NCBI GenBank assembly: GCA_910574455.1
Contig: CAJSYZ010000005.1
Coordinates: 5,518,001 to 5,582,000, forward strand
From: Trichaptum fuscoviolaceum
Taxonomy: Eukaryota; Basidiomycota; Agaricomycetes; Hymenochaetales; Trichaptaceae
Direction of reading: 5' to 3'
DNA length: 64,000 nt
Below, piece by piece: positions 45,765-56,805 of the stretch. Both the position numbers and the translations under genes were made by a program. Position 1 is the stretch's first letter. The number at the start of each line of letters is the position of its first letter. The notes beneath the pieces are model-generated. The model ran no database searches, had not been told where the DNA came from, and saw only the letters and a list, made by a program, of their open reading frames with translations.

Positions 45765-47128
45765 TCACAAAGATGCTGCGTTGCGGAGCAGCCATTGTAC
45801 ACCTTGATCGAAATCGTCTCTCCACTTTTGGCTTATCTTCAGGTGAGGGAAGAACATGGCAAACGCATGTGGAACACCTGGATAACTGTGGAACATCTCA
45901 ACCATTAGTAACAAGGTCAGCCCATTGAATGCGAATGCGTACATATCAAGTCTGACGGGCACGCCCTCCTCTTTAAGACGTTGTGCATAACAAAGGCCCT
46001 CATCGCGAAGCGGGTCGCCACCAGCTACTTGAACGTAGGCAGGCGGAACACCGACGAGAGACTCGGCAAGAAGAGGGGAAACTTCCACATGCGTTGCAGG
46101 TCCCGCATTGTAGGCATCTAGATGAATGTCATCGATCTCCTTGAATCTACAGCAAAAATGTTCGTAGGGCTTACCCCAAAACGAAGTAAGAAGCTCTTTA
46201 GTTAGGATAGGGTCATCTTTGTTTTGCTCAGGCGAAAGAATCCTGTCCCTAAATCTAGTATAAAGTTCCACCGGTGAGTTCTCCCTCTTCTTACGAAATT
46301 TAGGCCTGAACATACTTCTCCGAATAGCCAGTTGGCCCTGGATGAATAGCCGGTGGAACCTGAAGTATCTGACCTGTAAGTTTTCCCTTGAGGTCGCTAT
46401 CGGTGCAAGCTCTCTGGGTTATTATAGAGACGAACATAGCGCCCGCTGATAGGCCGTTGACAATGAAACCCTTTTTCAAGTCAACCCGTAGTTCTTCGGT
46501 GTTGCTGACAACCTAAGTATCCGACCATGAGCGCCCGTAGGTCATAGAGCATCATGTATCGTTGTTCTACTTACCCATTTAACAGCAGTATAGCTATCGT
46601 CGATCCCAATCGGCCATGGGAACTCCGGAGCAAGCCTATAATCGACATTCACAACCACGATGCGGTGTTTTAGGCAAGCCAGTCGGCATTTCAGCTCATC
46701 GGTGTCAAGATTCCCGATACAATATCCACCTCCTATGGAATGTATCAGTTGTCATATTCCATACAACGATTAGGGCGTACCATGAAAGTCGACGAGAACC
46801 GGAAACTTCTCCTCAGGGCTTTGAGGATCAGGAGTATAGATCCGAATAGATATCTCCCCCTCTGGCTTGAATACAGGAATCCGTTTCTCTTCGACTTTGA
46901 TGCCTTTCACTGGGGTTTAACCATAAGCTACGTTGGTATAAGGAAGGATCAAAGGAACTCACAAGAATCTTTGTCCGCTGCCTCTACCATCTTACGAGTA
47001 AACGCACCAACCAATTCCCTACGGGTCTTCATATCCGTGTTTGGTGGCAGAGTCGGTGGAAGTACATTGCTAGCAAGGAACTCCGTCAGCTCGGCATCTG
47101 GAAGAGAGTAATGAGCCCATTCAGCCAT
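45765..47128 (-). CDS. Alpha/beta-hydrolase-fold-3 esterase (HSL family)
   Basis: Exons 47128-46963, 46909-46781, 46732-46575, 46512-46316, 46254-45943 and 45885-45765 give 360 residues. The oxyanion-hole motif HGGGY is formed across an intron (VDFHG + GYCIGN). VDYRLAPEFPWPIGIDD follows, then the nucleophile elbow GLSAG (usually GDSAG), the acid GGDPLRDEG, and the His in YPGVPHAF. All catalytic elements are present. The last intron (45942-45886) has a CTAAT branch site; if it were retained the ORF would stay open but insert 19 residues before YPGVPHAF. These enzymes hydrolyse small esters. No signal peptide is seen, so it is probably intracellular. It sits between F-box copies 2 and 3. Confidence 0.9.
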
Positions 47129-47793
47129 GACCACTAGTACTAAGCAACTGAGATAGGTATTCTTGTAGCGGCCAACTGATCAAGAAGAAGCTAACAGAAG
47201 GGAGCACTGGGTAGTCATTGTACTGATAATAGCCGAGTTATATACATGTAGTAGACGTGAAGAATGTGATTGTCGACTCGGGAACGACTTGAAGAAATTC
47301 GCCCGCTCCCTTTCTGCAGGTTGAGCGTTGCCCATTGTCAGCAGGGCGTTGATAGAGTTTATCAATTCGTCAAACTCGCACCACGAGACCACCGTGCTCC
47401 ATTGAATTTGTCCTGTGCAATCGGATTGGACTATGGGATATCAGGTCCTACAGGCTTCCAGTAGAGATTTGTGCAACTCGAAGATGAGGAGAAATCCGAA
47501 CAGAAAGAAATGAGCAAAAGAAGAAATCATGCAAACTTGAACTTGAAACTCCGCCGACGAGTTGCTGCCAGTGTCCCACAAGTTAACTTCAAGTCCACTT
47601 CTTCAGGAATCGAGTATGGCAACTCTTATGTCCCTTTATATTCCAACGCTATGACTGGCATACTAAAGATCAACTCAAATAGATTTGTAAGCCACTTCAA
47701 GTTGAATACTTACGACTACGGCACTCACCACTGGCATACTATCACACATTGCCTGACATCCATTGAAGCTCGAATCTGAATATCCGACATCTT
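47129..47793. other. Intergenic region (esterase / F-box copy 3)
   Basis: Contains CTTGAACTTGAAACTCC and ACTTCAAGTCCAC near 47535-47600. Upstream sequence shared with the other F-box copies (AGATTTGTAAGCCAC, then CTGACATCC) begins at about 47675. Confidence 0.5.
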
Positions 47794-48696
47794 TTGCTCA
47801 TGAACCTTCCCGTAGAGATTGTCCGAACTATCTTCGAGGAAGCTTCAAGATCATCACCGTCTGCAGCCCTCCAACTTTTGCAGCTCTCAACCGTAACGAA
47901 AGAATGGACGGTGCCAATTCTATATCGTACAGTCACAATACGGACATACAGCCAATTCGAATCTTTCAGACTGGCTCTGGATTATGGAGGCGTACACCAT
48001 CCAGGAACGTATGTTCGCCAACTATATCTCCTGCTGCCTCCTAGTAGATACCCGAACCGTACAGACCTGTGCGTACTGCTCACAAGATGCCCGAATCTTG
48101 TGCATTACGCTGTCTCAAAACTTGATTTCATCCCTGAGATCAACGAAGGGTCGGAGTCGGGGGTCACGACAGGGAGGTCCGTCCAACGTTTCAGCATCTG
48201 TTTGTGCAATCCGTGGGCCACTCTGGGACCTTTTCCCAGTTACTTCCTACGACTCACGCATTTGCATCTTTTCTGCCCCGGATACGCCTTCTATAATCTA
48301 CTCGATCCGGGCAGTGGCAGCGATTTCCCCAATTTGCTGTCCCTCGTAATTGAAATCACACAACCATGCGATTTCTATCATGGTCGAGGAGTTCCCTTCC
48401 ACGAAGTGATTGGACTCGCGGCGTTGGTGGATCAGATGTCGTCGCTCCTCAGGTTTCTCGAGAAAAGCACAAGTCTTCAGGAGCTCGTCTTGAAACTACA
48501 AGTCCCCTCCTCCACATTCCCTGGAATATTGCGTTTAGTTGCTCAATTGAAGAAGGATTCACTCGTGTATCTAACTCAGGAGCCATTCGATGAGCTCTGG
48601 CGTCGTCCGAAGGAGCAGGCAGTCGCAGTTCGTGGCTGGCAGGATCGTATCTTTAAAGCACTTAACGAAATGAATGATCACTGGCAAAATGTTTGA
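47794..48696 (+). CDS. F-box-like family protein, copy 3
   Basis: A single-exon ORF of 300 residues beginning MLMNLPVEIVRTIFEEASRS, then LQLLQLSTVTKEWTVPILY. It matches copy 1 along its length, including CPNLVHYA, SYFLRLTHLH, TSLQELVLKLQVPSS and the tail RIFKALNEMNDHWQN. It has GYAFYNLLDPGSGSDFPN where copy 1 has NYRFYHIFDPNSG. The region after the F-box is the more variable part. Probably a substrate adaptor of SCF ubiquitin ligases, by inference. Confidence 0.75.
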   Translation: MLMNLPVEIVRTIFEEASRSSPSAALQLLQLSTVTKEWTVPILYRTVTIRTYSQFESFRLALDYGGVHHPGTYVRQLYLLLPPSRYPNRTDLCVLLTRCPNLVHYAVSKLDFIPEINEGSESGVTTGRSVQRFSICLCNPWATLGPFPSYFLRLTHLHLFCPGYAFYNLLDPGSGSDFPNLLSLVIEITQPCDFYHGRGVPFHEVIGLAALVDQMSSLLRFLEKSTSLQELVLKLQVPSSTFPGILRLVAQLKKDSLVYLTQEPFDELWRRPKEQAVAVRGWQDRIFKALNEMNDHWQNV

Positions 48697-49088
48697 CGCA
48701 GAAGTGCAGGTGTTATACCCTTTCTAACTTTCATGTGATTGCGCATGTAGTGTTTGCAACCCATTTCTTTACGCCTTAAGACCAAAGACTTCTAAGTTAT
48801 GATGTACCTGCGGTAGCCCCACTAACTGCTCTCAGTTATGAAGAATTTGCCATAAGCCCTTTCCATGTCAAGATGTAACCTTTTGCTTACAACGTTTATC
48901 TACCATAAGCAGCGAGCGTGCGGTATGAAGAGCTTGATCTCAATATGTCTTATAGAACGGATGTATAAAGGTAATAAATATTATTCTATATCATACAACG
49001 TTGGTACAGGTGAAGAAACAAACATGAGAAAGGAAAAACAGTGAGCTAATGGATAGACAGAGAGGAGCAAAGTTCGGGTGTAAATCCT
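48697..49088. other. Intergenic region
   Basis: 3' flanks of convergent genes, AT-rich. Nothing recognised. Confidence 0.5.
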
Positions 49089-50685
<1,597 letters not shown>

Positions 50686-51537
50686 AGCGATGTGGTAGAC
50701 TTTTCGTGTGAGGTCGAGAGTGCGTTTGGGAGAGAGAGAGCAGATGTCGAAGGATGCGTCAACGGTTGAAGGATTTATACTTCAGAATGCTGTCCTTATC
50801 TCTGGCCATTAGCATTCTGCGATGGACTGCGTCACCGTTTGATACGGAAGACGACCATGAGCCCGGAGTGCACCAGACTCATCGTTCTGCGGCTAGCACA
50901 CATTGGACTCCTTTCGCTGTCAGTTGCCGCTCAGGAGTCAGGACGGAGTCCATTCAATGTTTTTTCGGACGTCCTCTGCATCGGCCGAGTGCAGTGATGT
51001 TCCATTATGTCAGCCATAAAAAGACATCCAAATAAGAACGGCGGGCGTCCCATTTTGGCAGGGCGCATCAATCGCGCAAAAAGCCGAATCTCCGATGATG
51101 AAAATACATCCTCCGACGGGATCTTCACGGAATCAACGCGAGTCGTTATCGCACAGCCTTTGGTGACGAGGCCAGTTAGAGGGAGCACCATGATCTTATC
51201 TCTTTTCTCCAATTCTCCGACGCATCGCCAACGCCGAGTCTCCGAATACGCGGTCGTTGTACGGAAAGGATCGGGAGGTGCGGAATGCGGATGTGCAAGA
51301 AAATGTCAGAGTCGAGCAGCATGGTTATTCAAAAGTCTCCGTCGGCCGAGGGGAACCTGTCGGAATAGCACTCTGAGGGAAGACAAATTTCGTCGATCAG
51401 AGAGCGAATGCAACGGACGTCTTTGAGCAATCATGTTTCATGCGGAAGCCCGAGGAACAGCGTAAATTGCAAGTAGAATACAAACAAATGACAAGTATGC
51501 GCGAGAGGCGTACCGTGTATGTACCGATAGTAACACT
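50686..51537. other. Intergenic region (GDH upstream / SEH1 downstream)
   Basis: Contains the GDH TATA box. An ORF at 51007-51426 has no motif and is Arg/Ser-rich by composition; it is not supported as a gene. Confidence 0.5.
50773..50779 (-). promoter_or_regulatory. TATA box of glutamate dehydrogenase
   Basis: TATAAAT on the minus strand, about 90 bases before the GDH ATG, followed by a C/T-rich leader. Confidence 0.5.
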
Positions 51538-53279
51538 TCAATCTTTTTCATCCACCATGTCCGTGTCAGCACTCGCTGGCTCTTCCTGTTCTTCCATCTG
51601 CTCAACGCTAATGTACCCTGCCGTTCGCCAAACGCCTCCAACTGTTTGCTTCCATAGCCGTACACGACCATCGTTCCCTGCTGAAGATAATACCGTGCTG
51701 AAGGTGGGATAGTCAGAAACGTCTAGGATAGAGAGGTAATATCATGTACCCAGTGATGTTCCATTCAACACGCGTTACTGCATGTCTGAAAGGCTCTATG
51801 TAAGCCATACTTGAATTAAGGGATAGAGATAGCGCAAAACGCACTGGTGATCGGGGAACTCGGCCACTAAACTGGCACTCCATTTTTCCTCACTTCCATC
51901 GACGGCCATATCCTGGTCCTCCGCCCCCGCATCAACTCCATTCGTGTTCCTCGACAGTTGGGGTGGGGGCGGCTTGACCTTCCATATCCTCACCATCCCG
52001 TCTCTCGAGCCCGTCGCAATAAGGTGGAAGCTCCTCCCGCAACTAGGCGCCCACGCGACACTCGTAACCGCAAATGCCGTGTCGTCTGCCGCGAGCCCTG
52101 CTGCAGCCACACTCGAGTATAGTGCTGCCCCTGACCCCGAGCGCGTCGGCCGAGTCGGTGTTGCGGGAGGATACATCGCAGACGGCGCTCCGCGTGTAGG
52201 CTCGGGGGCGAGAATGAGGAGGGTTATTGGCCGACGATGTGATGAGAACTGCACGAGTTTGATGACTCCGCTGACACCTGCACCGACCGCAACAACTTCT
52301 CCCCAATAGCGATCCTTGCACCAGCTAACACACCACCCACCATCCGCTTCCCGCGCTCCAAGTCCCGGACGACCCGAACCCTGGCCCGCTGCGTGCTGCA
52401 ATTGCTCTCGCTGTGTCGCCTGAAGGAGACTGGTGACGCTGGCGCCATCAATTCCGCCTGAGCTAGAGTGCGATTGGGATGCAGTGGGTGTAGGCGTTGA
52501 GGTAGCGAGGGATTGGGCTAGAGAAGAGACAAGTCGTGAAGGCGTGGTTGTGAGTGACGGTACATCGACTTCGTCGGACAATACCCAAGAATCGAGAGAG
52601 GGAGATTCAAGGCATTCGTAAATTCTTAGATGATTGTCTGCAGAAATCGCTGCCTGGTCGTTGCCAGAAGTTAGTAGTTAATTAGATTATGTTGAGGTTT
52701 TGTTGTACTCACAAGCTTTAAGCCAAAGTGGTGAGGGGCAAACTCAACAGCCCGAACACTGCTCTTCGCTTCATTGAGTTCGGCTCTGAGCGACCATCGT
52801 AATTGCAGTCCATTGCCATTCGCTACCGCTCCATTGGTATATGGTGATTCATCATGAGCATGTGTTTGTTCCCAAATCTTCACCGAACGGTCGAAGGATG
52901 AAGACGCGATTATTGAGCCAAACGATGGGTGGGCCCAAGACACCTTCGTAACAGCGGCTTCATGCGCCTACCAACATCGACAAGAACAAAACATCTCAAA
53001 ATGAATCTGCATATTATCGATAGCTAGGACATACCTTCCAGTCCTCTTCCAAGTTCCAATTTCCCGTACCAGTAGACTCGTCCAGTGACCAAACCTTTAT
53101 CCTTCAAACGCGTCAAACGTCGCACACGAACATTGTCAGGCTAACGAACGCGCTGAAGAAGCGAAGAACGCGTACCGCTGGTCTAGCCCACACGTTGCGA
53201 GATAAAGCCCGTACATATCATAGCACGCATCCGTGACAAGGTCACTATGTGCATTCTGGATGAGCCCCGTTTGTATCAT
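51538..53279 (-). CDS. SEH1: SEH1-type WD40 nucleoporin / SEA-complex subunit
   Basis: Exons 53279-53176, 53101-53035, 52967-52713, 52653-51845, 51785-51750 and 51697-51538 give 476 residues. WD40 blades are seen: VTDACYDMYGLYLATCGLDQ then IKVWSLDE; AAVTKVSWAHPSFGSIIASS then VKIWEQ; SADNHLRIYE; IATGSRDGMVRIWKV; VTRVEWNITGTVLSSAGNDG then VRLWKQ. The order and AHEAAVTKVSWAHP resemble Seh1, which works in the Nup84/Y complex of the nuclear pore and in the SEA/GATOR2 complex of TORC1 control. Yeast Seh1 is about 350 residues; the extra length is a Ser/Thr- and Gly-rich insertion between blades (about residues 165-300) and an acidic tail. SEC13 is the nearest alternative, but the Seh1-specific spacing fits better. 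Confidence 0.85.
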
Positions 53280-53891
53280 TGCGAAAGATCGCTTCCGCAG
53301 CGCGTTGAAAGAGTAAGTTACTTTTGGTTTGAACCTCGTTTGCGAATGGTTCGAATGGTTTGGAGAGGGAAAGTATGAAGCCTACAAATGATGTGCATTC
53401 GAATTATTGACACTAGGATCTCGGCTGCCTGAGAATAACTTTCCTCTTCAAGTTCATGTTCAAGTTCATTCATTCGACTCGGAGTCGCGACGAGCGACTC
53501 GGAGTCTACTCAGCTTCTCTTTCGTCCAACATCTTGTCGACATGTTCATCGAACTCTTGTACAGGGAAGAAGATCAGGGATGGTTTGAAAGCGATAGCTT
53601 TATCCTGCGACTATCTGGTTGACAGGAAACACTTGACGGTCTATTCTCGAGAACAAGAGAACAAGAGATTCGTGATGGTCTCTACCGATTGCGATCTTCA
53701 CTCAAAGACACAAAAAAGACTAGTACTTATGCATAGCTTGGAACAAGGAAGGATTGTCTCGCTCAACAACAAGGCCTGTGACGGATGCAGAAACACTCAC
53801 TGTAACAGGGACCCACATCAGACAGGCAGGTTCCGAGTTCGCGAATCTGACTCCTTGTGTACGCTGCAAATCGAATTAGAATGGAAACATA
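53280..53891. other. Intergenic region (SEH1 / hypothetical)
   Basis: Carries the palindrome and TTCAAGTTC motifs listed next. No gene is recognised. Open frames here could be a 5' extension of the following gene but show no signature. Confidence 0.45.
53446..53506. promoter_or_regulatory. GACTCGGAGTC palindromes (two) with TTCAAGTTC words, SEH1 upstream
   Basis: CTTCAAGTTCATGTTCAAG is followed by GACTCGGAGTC at 53476-53486 and again at 53496-53506, 20 bases apart centre to centre. They lie about 170-230 bases upstream of SEH1 (minus strand) and could also serve the plus-strand gene at 53892. Confidence 0.4.
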
Positions 53892-55469
53892 ATGGCGGAT
53901 ACTCGGTCCCGTCTCGAGTCTCTATGGCTACTGCGGCTGATTGTACTGCTCCATCTTCCGACACAGGCCTATGGGTGTGGTCTTATGTGGCGCTATTATG
54001 TCTTTCTATTCAAAAGACTTCTGTGGCTCAGTACATTTCGCATCCGCCTGTGTCCCTCTCTCAGCCTCTCACTCTCATTGCTCAAAGCTGTATCCTTCTT
54101 GAAAGTTTATCACATTCACAGTCTAGTAATGGAGGGCACACGAATGGCGAATCTCATTAGGGACATGAAGGATGAGGTATGGGCTCAGCGCAGAACGCCA
54201 TATGGCGTACCCAGTGGATCGAAGCGGCGGACAGCACCAGGGAGAGGGCAGCCATCCTATCAACCGTGCTCTACTCCGGACTATCAATATACACCTATTT
54301 CTTTTGCCTCCCCGTATACGAATGCTTCCGGGACAAGCATCGCATTTCCCAAACCACAATTGTCCGTTCCGAATTTTCCTCTACGCCAGGGTTCATCAGT
54401 GATGACACAACCCGGATCATCAACACGATCGCCACTATACGTTCCACTCGACTTGGGCAACCAAACCACGATCGGCTCGTCCCCTCCACGCTTCCCCATT
54501 CCGGAATTGGACGTCCCGGTCGATTTGCTTCCTCTTCAGCCTTCCTCAGTTCGTTACGAGAATGTCTCCCCTTTCATATCGCCGCAATACTCAAACTACA
54601 CGTCATGCGAATCGTCTCATCCAAGCTGGTCGTACTCAGCCTCGTCGACTTCAAGTGTATGTTTGTCTGTATATGGCACCCTGCTCTCGAGGGCCATAGA
54701 CGAGATGCGCCAGTGCAATTGTATATTTTCAGCGTGGAAGTTTGCCCTTCGCCAGTGAGTTCTCTATGGTCACGTCATTCGCTATACGACATCTGATTAA
54801 CGTACAGGTATAACACTAAGTCAAAAAAGCGATTAGAATTTCGAATAATCTCTTTGATCGAGGAGCTCCATGCTCTTGCCGAATCACTGCTAAAAAGTTG
54901 CTTATCTATACTTCGCGCTTTAGAAAGCTCCTTGCCTCCACCACCTACCAGGGAGCCTTCTAAAAGGCGACTTCGAAGAAAAGAGAAACCGATAAACCTG
55001 ACAAAAGAGCTGGCCTCACTCGCTCGCCGGACATATATCATGCACAGCAATCTCGATATACTGAAGTGGAATATCAAACTCGCAAGGTCGGAGCCAAAGG
55101 AGGAGAGAAGGAGCACGTTTAAGCAAGTCTTTGGCGTGCTGTCAGATCCCAGTGCTGCGTTCGCAAATTGGCTAGTTTGTAGCTGCTTTAGGCCAAGAGT
55201 CTATATTCCCGATGCGCCATGGGATAGACAGACACAGCCTTGCAACAGAAAAGGTTAGACCTTTGACTTTCTATTTACTCCGAGCAACGCTGACCACCGG
55301 GATATCAGGTTCAACATATGGTAGCGAACCTATGGAAGACGATTGCTCGCTAGTTCAGATACTACAACCTGGACTATCTCGTAGACTCCGAACCGCCTCA
55401 GAATCTTTGACGGCATTTCAAATATACATCGATAAGTTCCGCCAACAATACAATGAACGTCGATTCTAG
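53892..55469 (+). CDS. Unrecognised 489-residue protein
   Basis: I do not recognise this gene. Exons 53892-54754, 54808-55253 and 55309-55469 join with canonical borders and consistent phase, which argues that it is real. The N-terminus is hydrophobic (RLESLWLLRLIVLLHLPT, later LSLSLSLLKAVSFLKVY), possibly one or two membrane segments. The middle is Pro/Ser/Tyr-rich (residues about 95-270). The C-terminal half is helical and basic (SKKRLEFRIISLIEELHALA; REPSKRRLRRKEKPINLTKE; NLDILKWNIKLARSEPKEER) and ends RTASESLTAFQIYIDKFRQQ. The true start may be the later ATG at about 54129. No catalytic motif is visible. Confidence 0.6.
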
Positions 55470-56191
55470 CCCTACCTCCATTTCAATTCTGCCTACGATG
55501 CACATGTAGTGGCCACACATGTACTTATATGTACAAGACTTCGTAATGCCTCTGGACGGACCGTTAAATATAAAGGAGCAAAGAACCGAACAATGTTCTG
55601 GCTATTGCCCACCTGCGTCCTTTACAGTATCAAACAAGCGCCGCCTTTATCCCACAGGGCTTTCATCCAAAGACCCAAGGCAGGACGCCTGAAGCATAAC
55701 TGTTCTCTTGTAGTTCCATCTCTTGTAGTTCCGGGAGGTAAATGACTCCCGAGAATCCAATTATCTTTCGTACTAGATCAATGATGGCTCGTTATTTGTT
55801 TATGCCGAGAAACCTCTGTAATCCCGGTGTAGTCATGATGGAAGTACAGCGCGAAAACTGTTGGAACCTAGTATGCAATGATGTCATTAACTTGAAGTAC
55901 GCTGCGAATACCCTCATTTTGATATCCTTCTCCTTCCTAGGCCTGTCATGGGTAGCATTTTCTGCTGTTCTCTGAAGTAATGTTTCCTTACTCCAAATAC
56001 CACGTAGTTCAAGTGGTTCAAACTCACACCGCTTGGAGCTTCACAAAAATAAGCAACTCATCACTGGTGACATACATCTGGGAGCAATCAGCTTATACGC
56101 AAGATAAAAGCCAGCGAGGTTCATCACCACAAGCACATCATTCATCGTTCACCACACTTCAGCAATAAAATCACACTCGTACTCACTCAAA
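55470..56191. other. Intergenic region
   Basis: No gene recognised; small ORFs lack signatures. Confidence 0.5.
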
Positions 56192-56805
56192 ATGACGACT
56201 AGACTCAACAACCCGAATAACGTAAGTCAATTCTGAAATAACAGCCTGTTGTCTCAGTTGATTCATCGATCGCGATCAGGCGTACGGCGCTCCCGGAACT
56301 GGTCCTGCTGCTGGTACTGCACCGGCGACTGCAGGCACAACTGGAACAGGGACAGGTCCGCTGGGGAGACACTCGGCAGCGAAAGCAGGCGCAGCAGCAG
56401 GTGCAGCCGGACTTGCACACCATGAAGGCCGTGCACATGAGCGCGGAAACGTTGCCGGCGGGGGACCGATCGGTACTGGCGCAGGAACGACAACGGGTGC
56501 AGCGACAGGCTCAGCGGGGGCGCCGGTCGCAGCAGCAGGAGCTGGTCCAGGAGCTCCGACGGGCACAAACGCAGTGAACGCTCCAGCAGGCGCCGGTGGT
56601 GTGGGTCCGGGAACAGGTTCGACGAGTGGCTCTGGGACAGGCAATGTCGTCATGGGCAAGTTAGAGCAAGCTGCAGGGATGGTCACAGGAAGCGCTAATA
56701 TGAAGCAGCGCGGAATGCAGAGGGAAGAGTAAGTAATTCTGCACCTTCTCGCAATGCTTCGCTGATGCGCTATATAGTGTCGGAGCGATGAACCGGGGTT
56801 ATTAA
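56192..56805 (+). CDS. Ala/Gly-rich protein with C-terminal CsbD-like motif
   Basis: Exons 56192-56221, 56280-56728 and 56778-56805 give 168 residues. The short first exon (MTTRLNNPNN) is followed by a long low-complexity stretch of Ala, Gly, Thr and Pro that includes KAGAAAGAAGLAHHEGRAHE. The C-terminus reads VMGKLEQAAGMVTGSANMKQ, then RGMQREEDVGAMNRGY. The GK-x-E-x-A-x-G-x-x-TG-x-x-x-x-x-x-x-G pattern recalls CsbD-like stress proteins, which in fungi are often fused to glycine-rich repeats. The GTAAGT donor at 56729 makes the last intron likely; unspliced, the ORF ends at the TAA right after REE. The opposite strand is open for 182 codons here because of biased codon use. Confidence 0.7.

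Noticed and set aside
51007..51426. 139-codon ORF between GDH and SEH1
   Set aside because: No motif, splice or start context; composition like intergenic DNA.
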